Shown: positions 25,135-33,564, counted from the stretch's first letter. The stretch: 64,000 bases of DNA from JABDIY01 sp963803845 (GCA_963803845.1 CAWDNZ010000005.1:1054001-1118000), one strand, 5' to 3'. Notes: generated by a model not told the origin, from the sequence alone. Translations and numbers: made by a program.

Positions 25135-26388
25135 CTACTGTCCGCAGGTGAACACTTGGTAGTCAGCATTGGCGATGTCTCCGAGAGCGACGCCGACCAC
25201 CACGTTGTCTTGGGCATCGTATCCCCACCACAACAGCGGGTCTCCGGCTTCGACACGTACCACGTCAAGCGACGCTGAACGGGCGATCGTTTCAGGGTCC
25301 TGGCCGATATCGGGTTGGCGTTCGTCGATGAGAGTCCCGGTTTCGCAGGACAGTCGACCGAATCCCTGGCTCAGTCCGGGCGAGTCAGCCTCATCTGGAA
25401 CTGACCACATTGAGCAGCTCGCCTGAACTCCACCTGTTGTCATCGAAATCCGAAACCCGTCTGCCGAGACGAAGACTGCCTCGCTGCCATCAACCTCAAG
25501 CCGCCCCGGGATCTCCCGGCCCTGCCACTCGGTGGGAGCGTTCTCGTTCGTCGCCCAGCGTGTTCCATCGATCTCGACTCGCCCAGCGTTTCGACAGCCG
25601 GCGTCTGCACTGAAGGTGACATCGGGGAAGACTCCGGCTTCAAACATTGGAGGACCCTCAGGTGGAGACAACGGACCTGCTCCCTCGGTGGGTGCACCTT
25701 CGAGAGATGCAATCACGCGGCGCGCCAGGGCTTCCACGATGTCTTCGTTGACACCTTCCCCGCTGGACACGACCAATCTCGAGACGACATTGAAGCGATG
25801 CGCGAAAGCGACCCAGGCCTCCCGACCGGTGTCCATTTCCGGATCGAGGCCGATCGTTGCCTGGTCAAATCGTGGGTATGCGTCGAGTTTGAACCAGGTG
25901 ATTTCGTCAGAGAACGAGTCCAATGCCGTGACCGACACAACGGTTCCGTCGAGCGTCAGCTCTGGGCACGATTCGGGAAGCCGAGCAGCCTCTGCCACAT
26001 AGGCAGCAGCACCGAAATTGAGATCCGCCACTCGCATGGAGAGCTCTGCGACCCCACTGACCCACAACGTCGTCGTGCCTCCCCAGTCATCGATCATCGC
26101 CAATGCGTCCCACTCAGCGCAACCCGACACCACCTCGGTTACTCCTTCGACATACCAGCGACCGGTCTTTACCCATCCGGGTCCAAAGTCTTCCACGAGA
26201 GCGTTTTCCGGTTCGATGACCCCACCGATGGTCTCGCCTCTCGGTTCTGGGTCGATGCGTCGGGGGATCGACCCGCCGCCGGAACCACCCGATTCGGACA
26301 CGCCCGAACCCGACGAAACTAGCCCACACCCCATGCCAAGAAGCGCCAAACAAATCAATGCGGCTCGAGGCTTCAACAGGACAATCAC
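25135..26388 (-). CDS. Secreted lipoprotein, hypothetical
   Basis: A 417-residue predicted lipoprotein: a hydrophobic signal (about residues 3-18) ends in a lipobox LGMGC, followed by a Ser/Gly-rich spacer and a long extracellular domain with further cysteines (SGCAEW, ESCPEL, AGCRNAG, ASCSMW, LSCETG, FTCGQ) that could form three disulfides. I recognise no domain. The GTG start at 26388 precedes Lys-Pro-Arg and the hydrophobic core. The gene lies between the two copies of the 132-bp repeat and may have arrived with the integrase. Confidence 0.75.
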   Translation of the reverse strand: MIVLLKPRAALICLALLGMGCGLVSSGSGVSESGGSGGGSIPRRIDPEPRGETIGGVIEPENALVEDFGPGWVKTGRWYVEGVTEVVSGCAEWDALAMIDDWGGTTTLWVSGVAELSMRVADLNFGAAAYVAEAARLPESCPELTLDGTVVSVTALDSFSDEITWFKLDAYPRFDQATIGLDPEMDTGREAWVAFAHRFNVVSRLVVSSGEGVNEDIVEALARRVIASLEGAPTEGAGPLSPPEGPPMFEAGVFPDVTFSADAGCRNAGRVEIDGTRWATNENAPTEWQGREIPGRLEVDGSEAVFVSADGFRISMTTGGVQASCSMWSVPDEADSPGLSQGFGRLSCETGTLIDERQPDIGQDPETIARSASLDVVRVEAGDPLLWWGYDAQDNVVVGVALGDIANADYQVFTCGQ

Positions 26389-26632
26389 CTCTGAACTATC
26401 GCACGCCCAAGAGGATCACCATCACCACCGCAATCGGAACGGCAGTTACTCACCAGCGGGTTGGACACAGCAAGGTGCTCTCAGGTTGTCGCGGCAACAC
26501 CCGACAGCCACAGTCTGGACCCACACGATAATCGCAACTGAGAAGCCACCATTGGCCACTCGCGAACCGTCATTACGGGCGGCCGGACCACCCGATATCA
26601 CTTAGTACCGCGAGCCGCCACGGTGGCGTCGT

Positions 26633-27280
26633 TCAAGCCCCAGCCAGAGCGAGATCAAGTTCAATGACCGGCCCAACAGCGTTCACGCTGACAGCTCCGA
26701 GATCGTCGATTCTCGCTGACGGTTGAAAGGGCCAGGGTTGGCGGCCAACGGCGATCACCGTCATCCCTGCCGCTCGTGCCGATTCGCCCCCCGAGGCTGA
26801 ATCCTCGAACGCAGCGCAATTCCCTGGATCCACATCCAGCAGCCTGGCCCCAGCAAGGAACGGAACTGGATCTGGTTTCCCAATCGTGACATCGTCTGCG
26901 GTCACACTCTTCAACGGGATCGGGATCCCAGCACCGCGCCAGCGTGCTTCGGCGAGAGAACGGCTCCCAGATGTCACGATCGTCCAGCGTCCACCGTCGA
27001 GCGCCTGCGCGAGGTCGATCGCCCCTCGAAGCGGCTTGGTTTGAGCAGCCAGTTCGATCTCAAGATGTTCCAACCGTGCAGCGGCATCTCCCACCCGTTC
27101 TGCGGGCAGATGCCGAGCGAGCGTGTCCATCGCTCGCACCCCTACAAGCTGCTGAAGGAGCACTTCGATGTCGAGGCTGAACTCGTCTGCGACCCTCGTC
27201 CAGCACGCAACGACCTGCTCGTGTGAGTCCACGAGCACGCCGTCATTGTCGAACAGCACAGCTGCAGCAGTAATCCTCAT
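26633..27280 (-). CDS. HAD-superfamily phosphatase (beta-phosphoglucomutase / sugar phosphatase-like)
   Basis: A 215-residue HAD hydrolase of the cap-C1 type. Motif I is FDNDGVLVDS (D11, D13), motif II VTSGS, motif III the Lys in IGKPDP, and motif IV FEDSASG. This subfamily dephosphorylates small sugar phosphates or glycolate-2-phosphate; substrate unknown. It lies inside the segment bounded by the 132-bp repeats. The 245-bp gap to the lipoprotein gene shows nothing I can name. Confidence 0.92.
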   Translation of the reverse strand: MRITAAAVLFDNDGVLVDSHEQVVACWTRVADEFSLDIEVLLQQLVGVRAMDTLARHLPAERVGDAAARLEHLEIELAAQTKPLRGAIDLAQALDGGRWTIVTSGSRSLAEARWRGAGIPIPLKSVTADDVTIGKPDPVPFLAGARLLDVDPGNCAAFEDSASGGESARAAGMTVIAVGRQPWPFQPSARIDDLGAVSVNAVGPVIELDLALAGA

Positions 27281-27482
27281 CGAACAATCATGCCCCAGGG
27301 CCTACCGCTCGCACGCAAAAGCTACGACGTTGATTAGTGGCCACTCCTACCCGAAGAGAATCCCACCTGTAGCGGAAGGATTTGCCTGTCAATATCGAGC
27401 ACTGCATCGGGGCCGTTAGCCCATACGACCCTGAGACCCGCTCGTAATTGCGGGCACCCACATGAGTCGCTGCACTGCACCT

Positions 27483-27614
27483 CCGGCGAAGTCGCCTAGG
27501 TAGACGCCGGTTTGAGGCCGCTCCTATTCACGAGTGATCCACGACAATACGACCCCACTCCACCACCGGCGAACGTCTAGGCCCTAGCGACCGCTCTGCG
27601 TCGACTGACATTCG
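27483..27614 (+). repeat. 132-bp direct repeat, right copy
   Basis: Matches 24676-24807, including GTCGCCTAGGTAGACGCCGG and ATTCACGAGTGATCCACGAC, and ends GACTGACATTCG. It is followed within 40 bp by dispersed repeat copy B. The 627-bp gap from 27281 to 27907 contains only these two repeat elements and no convincing gene. Confidence 0.8.
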
Positions 27615-27651
27615 GTGTCGTTTTCACTGTCATTGCGATGTCGCTTTACAG

Positions 27652-27764
27652 GTGGCCGCCCGAAACATCGGCGCGGAGCATCGTGGCAGTAACAGGGTTC
27701 GGTTTCCGAACCTAGCGCCGGCCGCGTTCCTGTTTCATCGGAACGGGCGGATTCTCGGATCAAA
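27652..27764 (+). repeat. Dispersed intergenic repeat, copy B, with flanking direct repeats
   Basis: The same head as copy A (GTGGCCGCCCGAAACATCGG) with a perfect GGTTCGG-TTT-CCGAACC hairpin, but only one GCGCCGGCC sub-unit before the shared tail ending CGGATCAAA. It is bracketed by direct repeats of about 26 bp, CACTGTCATTGCGATGTCGC at 27625 and CACTGTTCATTGCGATGTCG at 27777. Confidence 0.8.
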
Positions 27765-27907
27765 CGATCAGAGGTTCACTGTTCATTGCGATGTCGCTTC
27801 ACATGTGACGGCGCCCCTCCCCCGCCGACAAGTTTTCGCACCCGGAAAGCCGGTAGCGAAGTGAACCCATCGTTGCCAATCGCCGCGACACCCGCAATCT
27901 CAATGGC

Positions 27908-28855
27908 TTACGGCCAGTTCAACATCGATTCTGGAATCTCATCAGGGCTGATCGATGGCCCAAGCTCGAGGACCACAACGTCGCCATCTTGCACATCCAC
28001 ACGTATGGTCTTGATGCTGTGAAACGACCCGCACGTTTCGCAATCGTTGTAGTAGATCACTGTTCCCACTTTGAAGCCGTAACGGCCAGGCTCGGGCAGA
28101 GTCACTCTGGTCTCGAGCGGAGCACCCGTCGGCGTCATCCTGAACTCATCAGTCGTCCCAATCCGCTCAGTGATCACAGCCCGGTCAAGCCAGAATTTGG
28201 CGACCGTGTCATATTTGCCGCGTCGCACCCAGCCATCTACTGGCTCGCCATGACCACCTTTCGGAAGTCGAACGACCACCGAGATTGCTTCTTCACTCTT
28301 CTCATCGATCCGGTCCGGCCGAAGGTCAATCACGATCCTGCGCACTGGAGGCCGACCGTCGGATCCACCAACCGTCGATACGTAAACTCGCAGCACGTCA
28401 GCTTCGTCCTTCCCTTCATCGGCGGGGAGGTCATCGAAGATTCTTGCATCCTCATACGCGATCCTGAGCGACTCAGTTGGTTCCTGACGAGCCAATTGCC
28501 ACCCGAGTGCCTCCAAGTCTGCAACTACCAAGCCAATCGCCGTTTCGACGTCCGCGTCGTGCTCAATCTCATAAGTGAGAGTGAGGTGCTCATACCTCCA
28601 CACTTTCTGAATGAACTCGTCCCCCCACAATGCTCCTCCATTCTCGACAGTTCGACCAGTGAACTTCGCACCCGCAATCTCAGGCGGTTCGTACGAGAAC
28701 ATCGCTTCGTTGCGGGCCTCGAATGCCACGAAGTCAGCCGTCGGCTCCGGCGGACTGAAAATAGCGAACGCCAACCACACAACAGGAACAGCAACAATCG
28801 CCACCACGATCCATCCAGCCCGAACCGGGGAACCCGCAATGGTCTCGACATCCAC
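27908..28855 (-). CDS. Membrane-anchored hypothetical protein
   Basis: A 315-residue protein with one N-terminal membrane helix (about residues 14-34, WIVVAIVAVPVVWLAFAIF) and a large extracytoplasmic domain. A CETC pair near residue 282 could bind metal or form a disulfide. Otherwise the sequence is acidic and beta-rich, with no family I recognise. The start is GTG at 28855. It follows the repeat cluster and is transcribed towards it. Confidence 0.7.
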   Translation of the reverse strand: MDVETIAGSPVRAGWIVVAIVAVPVVWLAFAIFSPPEPTADFVAFEARNEAMFSYEPPEIAGAKFTGRTVENGGALWGDEFIQKVWRYEHLTLTYEIEHDADVETAIGLVVADLEALGWQLARQEPTESLRIAYEDARIFDDLPADEGKDEADVLRVYVSTVGGSDGRPPVRRIVIDLRPDRIDEKSEEAISVVVRLPKGGHGEPVDGWVRRGKYDTVAKFWLDRAVITERIGTTDEFRMTPTGAPLETRVTLPEPGRYGFKVGTVIYYNDCETCGSFHSIKTIRVDVQDGDVVVLELGPSISPDEIPESMLNWP

Positions 28856-29069
28856 GGAGTCTTGATCGGCACAACAGGGAACAGCCTTGACCGACAGAAG
28901 ACACTAGGAAGCTTGTTTAGATGACCGGCTCACCGAAATACCCAAGTCGTGCCGTCGGGGCATGCCGGTGTGGATGGACCCGCGTCCGTGTTGGAGCGGG
29001 AGCAACGGGTTTGCGAGCCTACGCTGGGTGGAGCGCAGCCATTGTGGACTCCGAAGGGCCCCTCAAATC

Positions 29070-29528
29070 ATGACCGACATTGCTTCTGAACTGACTTCCC
29101 TCCCCGTCTTCGCCGACGCTGAGCCCGAAGCGCTGGCAGCGCTGGTGGCAATCTGCGAGGAACGAACGGTCGACGAGGGAACCGTACTGATCCGTCAGGG
29201 CGACCCGCACAATGCGGCCTTCGTGATCCTCCACGGTTCGGTGGGAGTAGTAACCGACGACTACGCCTACCCCAGCATTCGGCCTGGCGGGATCGTGGGC
29301 GAGATGGAGCTGTTCATCGGTTGCGACGGCGCTCCCTCCACCGTGACCACCCGCGGCGAGTCCAACATCCTGGTGATCGACCATGCCGGATTCGATGAGG
29401 TCATGGCAGCCCACCCCGGCCTTTGGCGCAGGGTTGCACTGGAGTTTGGACGGCGGCTCCGAACCCTGGACACCGCCCACACCCAGTGGAACCGGACCCA
29501 TCCCGGCGTAACCACCAGAGCTCAATAG
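29070..29528 (+). CDS. Cyclic nucleotide-binding domain protein (CRP-like sensor)
   Basis: A 152-residue protein consisting of a single cNMP-binding beta roll: FADAEPEALAALVAICEERT, GTVLIRQGDPHNAAFVILHG, then IRPGGIVGEMELFIG in place of the phosphate-binding cassette, and a C-terminal helix. There is no helix-turn-helix, so it is not a complete CRP regulator; it may sense a nucleotide or act as a scaffold. The cassette lacks the usual Arg after the Glu, so nucleotide binding is uncertain. The ATG at 29070 begins the domain. Confidence 0.85.
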   Translation: MTDIASELTSLPVFADAEPEALAALVAICEERTVDEGTVLIRQGDPHNAAFVILHGSVGVVTDDYAYPSIRPGGIVGEMELFIGCDGAPSTVTTRGESNILVIDHAGFDEVMAAHPGLWRRVALEFGRRLRTLDTAHTQWNRTHPGVTTRAQ

Positions 29529-29567
29529 GTGCCGTAAGACGACGTCAGCCAGTCTCCGATTGGTATC

Positions 29568-29933
29568 TCAAACGTTCGGAAGTTCAAGAAGCGCGTCGAG
29601 CGCCTCGCGAACTTCGGCCAGAACTGACGGACCGGTGTTGCCTAAGCGATCTGTTATCCGCTCCGTCGCAATCGACCGGATGTGCTGCGGCTGAATGGTC
29701 GAATCAACTAACAAACCGTTCTCATCGTCGGCGAGCACAGGGACCTCGACCACGAAACCACGATCGGTTGTGGTCAGCGGCACCACCTGAAGCACTCCCC
29801 CGGACCTAATCAGGCTTGCTGCGGTTACAATCACTGCCGGTCTTTTCAAACCTGCCTCGTGGCCCACCGGGAAGCCCAGATCCACGACAACAACATCACC
29901 TGGCGTCAGCTTCAAGCCACTCCCGTTCCTCAT
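29568..29933 (-). CDS. MazF/PemK-family mRNA interferase toxin
   Basis: A 121-residue CcdB/PemK-fold endoribonuclease toxin: the N-terminal LTPGDVVVVDLGFPVGHEAGLKRPAVIVTAA gives the conserved Gly-Asp-Val strand and the Arg-Pro pair, and VVPLTTTDRG is the second conserved strand. The ATG at 29933 lies within the end of the antitoxin gene (38-bp overlap), typical for co-expressed modules. Confidence 0.9.
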   Translation of the reverse strand: MRNGSGLKLTPGDVVVVDLGFPVGHEAGLKRPAVIVTAASLIRSGGVLQVVPLTTTDRGFVVEVPVLADDENGLLVDSTIQPQHIRSIATERITDRLGNTGPSVLAEVREALDALLELPNV

Positions 29934-30108
29934 CGGTCAAATCCACCGAGTCGAATTGCTGAGCTGCAACCTGCTGAAACATCAAACGAACTGAACGAGC
30001 CAAAGCATCACCATCCGAAGTACCGAGGGCCGCAGCAAGCCGCTTGATGCGCTTGTGAGTCACCCGATCCACTCGCACCGTGGTCGAGTTAGCAGTCGCA
30101 GTTGCCAT
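29896..30108 (-). CDS. Antitoxin of the first MazEF-like module
   Basis: A 70-residue antitoxin. The N-terminus (TTVRVDRVTHKRIKRLAAALG) fits a ribbon-helix-helix DNA-binding domain and the C-terminus is acidic (VDLTDEEREWLEADAR), as needed to neutralise the toxin. The ATG at 30108 is chosen since the fold begins there; a longer frame from 30144 would run through the operator. Confidence 0.85.
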   Translation of the reverse strand: MATATANSTTVRVDRVTHKRIKRLAAALGTSDGDALARSVRLMFQQVAAQQFDSVDLTDEEREWLEADAR

Positions 30109-30116
30109 TCTGAGAG

Positions 30117-30136
30117 TGTAGACCACACAGTCTACA
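30117..30136 (-). promoter_or_regulatory. Palindromic operator of the first MazEF-like module
   Basis: TGTAGAC-N6-GTCTACA is a perfect 7-bp-arm inverted repeat placed 8 bp upstream of the antitoxin ATG. Its geometry (short arms, 6-bp spacer, next to the start) resembles the phd-relE operator at 24039, consistent with autorepression by a ribbon-helix-helix dimer. Confidence 0.6.
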
Positions 30137-30225
30137 AAGGTCAACCACCCACTCTTCGCTTCCCTGCTGAGAAGGTGGTCTGTGTTTAGTTGCGGTGGAT
30201 TCCGCAGACCGGCGTCGCTGTTGCG

Positions 30226-31149
30226 TCAGGCGCGAATTATTTCAGATCCGATGAGGTCGACCTGGTCCAGGTCGTCCAGATCAAGGAGTTGCATGTAGAT
30301 ACGTTGCACTCCCATGGCGCCGTACCGCTCGAGCTTGTCGATGAGCTCCTCGGGAGTGCCGGCCAGCCCGTTTTCGCGGAGCTCATCCGGTTTTCTACCG
30401 ATCGCTGCTGCCCGCCGGTTCACCTCTGCGTCGTCGGCTCCTGCGCACACGACCAGGGCCGCCGAAAGCTTTGGCATCTCGCTCCGCCCGATCGCCTCAC
30501 AGGCGGCGAAGATCCGACTATGGATCTCTCCGAGATCAGCCTCGGGAACGAACGGAGTGTTGAACTCGGCGGCGTACTTTGCGACGAGAGCCGGCGTCCG
30601 CTTCTTGCCCCTACCGCCAATGATGATTGGAGGGTGGGGGCGTTGAAAGGGTTTAGGTAGGGCTGGCGAATCGGTGAAACTCCATTGACCACCGGAGCTG
30701 GTGTAGGTCTCGTTATTGGGTGTCGTCCACAGCCCAACGATGTGCTCGATGCCCTCCTCGAATCGAGTCATCCTCTCCCCCAGTGATCCAAACGGCAAGC
30801 CGTAGGCCGCGTGCTCGGCTTCGAACCATCCCGCTCCGACTCCGAAGTCGACCCGTCCTTCACTCATCGCATCGACCTGAGCGACCATGATCGCTAACGG
30901 GCCAGGATGATAGAACGTGATCGGACTCATCAACGTACCGAGACGGATAGTGCTGGTCTCGCGGGCAAGACCGGCCAGCGTGACCCACGCGTGCGTCGGT
31001 CCGGGAAGACCCGAACCATCACCCATGTTCAAGTAGTGATCGCTGCGAAAGAAAGCGTGAAAGCCGTTCCGCTCCGCCGAAAGTGCAACCGCGAGAAGTT
31101 GCTCGTAGCTGGCACCCTGCTGGGGTTCGGTGAAGAGGCACAGTTGCAC
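30226..31149 (-). CDS. LLM-class F420-dependent oxidoreductase
   Basis: A 307-residue luciferase-like monooxygenase family TIM barrel, of the actinobacterial type that uses coenzyme F420. Characteristic parts are the N-terminal VQLCLFTEPQ strand, HAFFRSDHYL, LGTLMSPITFYHPGPLA, GRVDFGVGAGWFEAEHAAYG, PIIIGGRGKKRTPALVAKYA, and GTPEELIDKLERYGAMGVQRIYMQ. The substrate is unknown. GTG at 31149 is preferred; a TTG at 31155 adds two residues. Confidence 0.92.
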   Translation of the reverse strand: MQLCLFTEPQQGASYEQLLAVALSAERNGFHAFFRSDHYLNMGDGSGLPGPTHAWVTLAGLARETSTIRLGTLMSPITFYHPGPLAIMVAQVDAMSEGRVDFGVGAGWFEAEHAAYGLPFGSLGERMTRFEEGIEHIVGLWTTPNNETYTSSGGQWSFTDSPALPKPFQRPHPPIIIGGRGKKRTPALVAKYAAEFNTPFVPEADLGEIHSRIFAACEAIGRSEMPKLSAALVVCAGADDAEVNRRAAAIGRKPDELRENGLAGTPEELIDKLERYGAMGVQRIYMQLLDLDDLDQVDLIGSEIIRA

Positions 31150-31197
31150 CAGCAAACCCTAGTCCCGGTGTTGCGGGCGGGTGCTAGCTTGAGCTTC

Positions 31198-31623
31198 TTG
31201 GCAATTACTCACTCGATCTCGATCCGAGCATCACCGAAGCGGGTTTGGGAACTGACCACCGACATCATGTCGCTACCAGAAGTGACACCGACGATCGAAC
31301 GGGTTGAACGTCTGGATCCCGGCGCTCTTGAACCCGGTGACCGCTTCAAACTATGGCAACCAGACCTGGTTGCCGCCGTCTGGACCGTCACGGTTGTTGA
31401 TTCGAAGAAGAAGGAGTTTGCCTGGAAAAGGCGAATCGGGCTGACCACAATAACGGCCACCCATCATATTGCCCGGGCGAAGAATGGATGCGTGAACACG
31501 CTGTCCATCGAGCTGACCGGTCCAGGCTCCCGGGTGGTCGAGCGAGCCATGCGCAAGCGGACATCCGCGGCGCTGATCGCAGAGAATGAGGGCTTTAAGG
31601 CTGCCGCCGAAACCCCGAGGTAA
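31198..31623 (+). CDS. SRPBCC (polyketide cyclase/START-like) protein
   Basis: A protein of about 141 residues with the helix-grip lipid-binding fold: the opening THSISIRASPKRVWELTTDI, then LPEVTPTIERVERLD, DRFKLWQPDLVAAVWTVTVVD and a C-terminal helix. SRPBCC proteins bind hydrophobic ligands; this one's ligand is unknown. The start is uncertain: TTG at 31198 begins at the fold, while other in-frame TTG and GTG codons lie upstream with no good ribosome site. It is divergent from the LLM gene. Confidence 0.8.
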   Translation: MAITHSISIRASPKRVWELTTDIMSLPEVTPTIERVERLDPGALEPGDRFKLWQPDLVAAVWTVTVVDSKKKEFAWKRRIGLTTITATHHIARAKNGCVNTLSIELTGPGSRVVERAMRKRTSAALIAENEGFKAAAETPR

Positions 31624-31630
31624 TCCGGCC

Positions 31631-31930
31631 TCATGCACACCCGATCGTCCACGCCATGGCGGTGCAGACATCGCGCATCAGGGCTTCGTCAACCAAACCA
31701 ATCGGCTCGACCAGGCTTTCCCGTCGAATCGGTCCCGTCGCCAAGGTGTTCAACACTCCCCCGACACCGAATTCCCTCACCGACACTTCCGAGGGCAAAC
31801 CTCTCACGGTCGTCGTGACGGGCACAACGATCGGAGCACTGAGTTCCAACGCCGAAAACTCCAGAACCGGACGACGCTTCACCACACCATCATCGTGAAC
31901 AATCTCGGCCCAGAACAACTCACCCCTCAT
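31631..31930 (-). CDS. MazF/PemK-family toxin, second module
   Basis: A 99-residue PemK-like toxin: RGELFWAEIVHDDGVVKRRPVLEFSA, then IVVPVTTTVRGLPSEV and the C-terminal VDEALMRDVCTAMAW helix. The ATG at 31930 overlaps the antitoxin 3' end. It is only distantly similar to the toxin at 29568, so the modules are not a recent duplication. It is convergent with the SRPBCC gene with a 7-bp gap. Confidence 0.88.
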   Translation of the reverse strand: MRGELFWAEIVHDDGVVKRRPVLEFSALELSAPIVVPVTTTVRGLPSEVSVREFGVGGVLNTLATGPIRRESLVEPIGLVDEALMRDVCTAMAWTIGCA

Positions 31931-32150
31931 GGGGCCTCGCCGCAATCATGAACGACTCGACGTCTCCCCAATCATCCTCCTGTTCCATCGGGATTCGCCG
32001 CAGCACCTCCTGAGCGCTCCGATAGCTCTCCTCCCGCATCGCCCGATCGACTGCCTCACGGACTCCATCGGTCACAGACCTCCCTCCACTTCGGAGCCAA
32101 TCCAGATGATCAGAACTCAGTCGGACCGTAACACTTGACGATGTTGTCAT
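31920..32150 (-). CDS. Antitoxin of the second MazF module
   Basis: A 76-residue protein with a ribbon-helix-helix-like N-terminus (SVTVRLSSDHLDWLRSGGRSVTDGVREAV) and an acidic C-terminal part (EQEDDWGDVESF). It precedes and overlaps its toxin gene by 11 bp. The ATG at 32150 lies inside a direct-repeat/palindrome region that probably binds the protein. Confidence 0.8.
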   Translation of the reverse strand: MTTSSSVTVRLSSDHLDWLRSGGRSVTDGVREAVDRAMREESYRSAQEVLRRIPMEQEDDWGDVESFMIAARPHEG

Positions 32151-32170
32151 ACGTTAATCATACAGCTGTA
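32147..32170 (-). promoter_or_regulatory. Putative operator of the second MazF module
   Basis: On the plus strand TCATAC recurs at 32147 and 32158, an 11-bp (one helical turn) spacing, followed by the 10-bp palindrome TACAGCTGTA at 32161-32170. The region overlaps the antitoxin start and differs from the operators of the other two modules, so cross-regulation is unlikely. Confidence 0.4.
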
Positions 32171-32210
32171 AGACAGCGAGAGCAAGCAGCACGAACTCAC
32201 TGGGAGGAGG

Positions 32211-32618
32211 TCAGAAGTACTTTGGCGAGACTCCGTAGCGGTTGGGTTCGACGCCACCGTCCTTCGCCAACAGGATCGCTAGGAGCACGAGTCCCAGCGG
32301 CGGAAATGCAAACCCAAGCGCGTACAACCCTGATCGCTCAATGTCATGAAGCCGCCGGACCGTGACCGCGATCGAGGCAACGCCATGCCAACAGACCACC
32401 GGAAACGCTACTGCAAGACCGAGGAGCCCAGCCGAGTCTGATGCCGCCGCGAGACCGAGCACAACAACTCCCAACAGACCCACGGCCAGCGATCCAAGCA
32501 ACACAAACGATCCGAATTCATATCGGCGCGATCGTCCTCCAAACTCTCGCCAGCGACGGGTGAGACCCCGCCAGAACTGTTCGGATGGCGGACGTGGAGC
32601 TCTCGTCCGACCGGTCAT
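32211..32618 (-). CDS. DUF805 membrane protein
   Basis: A 135-residue DUF805-like protein: the N-terminal Arg/Trp-rich RGLTRRWREFGGRSRR, three to four membrane helices (about 38-60, 66-84, 98-118), the family's RRLHDIERSG segment between helices, and the terminal DGGVEPNRYG block. The function of DUF805 proteins is not established. It stands between the second MazF module and the kinase-like gene. Confidence 0.85.
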   Translation of the reverse strand: MTGRTRAPRPPSEQFWRGLTRRWREFGGRSRRYEFGSFVLLGSLAVGLLGVVVLGLAAASDSAGLLGLAVAFPVVCWHGVASIAVTVRRLHDIERSGLYALGFAFPPLGLVLLAILLAKDGGVEPNRYGVSPKYF

Positions 32619-32695
32619 CCGAGCGACCGTACAGGACCCAGGCTGACGAGGTGCCTTTTGCCTGGCTTAGGCGGCTCCGATCTCTTGGCTTCCCC

Positions 32696-33172
32696 CTAGG
32701 CCCTCGTGTGCCAGTTCGAAATGTCACTACTCGTGAACGTGGCTGTCACCTCGACGCGATCAAGGGCGAGAAGAATCTCGAGACTGTCTGAGTACATCTC
32801 GGCAATGGGCAGGCCACGGCCTCCCTCGGCGTCGGGCTCTGGCATTGCGCAGGTGTTGATCAACCCTGTCTCAACCCGAAAGTTCGTGACTGTGACCCGT
32901 AGCTGGTTCACACCCCGTGAAGCGTCGCTTTCGACTCGATATTCGACCGAATCGTGGGGAGCAGCGGCATTGATCGCGTTGGCCAGTAGTTCGCTGAAGA
33001 CCAGCACAATGTCATCGATCTCGAGCTGATTCACGCGATCGGTGAGCCACGATGCCACTGCAGACCGCGTTGCGGACAGGTTGACTAGATCTGCACGGAT
33101 CGAGCCCTCAAGAGATGGCGGTGCGGCCGAGGCTTCGGTGTCGAGCTGAGTTTTTCCGGCAGTAGTCATCAT
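32696..33172 (-). CDS. Anti-sigma-factor-like histidine-kinase ATPase (RsbW type)
   Basis: A 158-residue GHKL ATPase of the serine-kinase anti-sigma type. The N box is visible as VLVFSELLANAINAAAPHDS and a G box as EGGRGLPIAEMYSDSLEI. Such proteins phosphorylate anti-anti-sigma factors or bind sigma factors; no STAS or sigma gene is adjacent. The first of two consecutive ATGs (33172) is used; an in-frame extension to 33343 is Pro-rich and unlike the family. The 392-bp gap beyond holds repeat copy C. Confidence 0.82.
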   Translation of the reverse strand: MMTTAGKTQLDTEASAAPPSLEGSIRADLVNLSATRSAVASWLTDRVNQLEIDDIVLVFSELLANAINAAAPHDSVEYRVESDASRGVNQLRVTVTNFRVETGLINTCAMPEPDAEGGRGLPIAEMYSDSLEILLALDRVEVTATFTSSDISNWHTRA

Positions 33173-33415
33173 CACAGGTATCGGACGCTCCAAGACCGGT
33201 TTCGGTCGCGGCATATTTGGCAGAAGCGTCGACCTTAGTACTCCGTCTCTGAGGAACGTCGTCGCAGCAGCCTTGACCCAACCTGCGGGTTCGACGTAAG
33301 GAAGGAGATCATTTTGCGGTCGTTTCCAGTCGCCTCTGGACAATTGATCGGAATACGTGCTTCGGAGAAGCCACCAACTGAGAGGAACGATGGACCATCA
33401 TGCAACAGGGCAGTC

Positions 33416-33530
33416 GTGGCCGCTTGAAACGTCGGCCGAGAGCATCCTGGCAGGGCCAGGGTTTGGTTTCCGAACCCAGCGTCGGCCACGTTGGCGTTTT
33501 GCGAACTCTGCTCCGGCCACGTTGGCGACT
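33416..33530 (+). repeat. Dispersed intergenic repeat, copy C
   Basis: The head GTGGCCGCTTGAAACGTCGG is followed by a GGTTTGGTTTCCGAACCC hairpin and two tandem sub-units ending CGGCCACGTTGGCG (33482 and 33513). It lies 35 bp upstream of the RNase H start and may contain or affect that promoter. It is more similar to copy D than to A and B in the CTTGAAACGTCGG head. Confidence 0.8.
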
Positions 33531-33564
33531 GCCGCGACGACGACCGCCGGTAGTCTGCATCGCA

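Noticed and set aside
30226..31155. LLM gene as bacterial luciferase
   Set aside because: Sequence fits actinobacterial F420-type LLM enzymes; no second subunit or fatty-acid reductase genes are present.
33400..33564. N-terminal extension of RNase HI into repeat copy C
   Set aside because: The sequence is the dispersed intergenic repeat, and the catalytic strand pattern begins right after the ATG at 33565.
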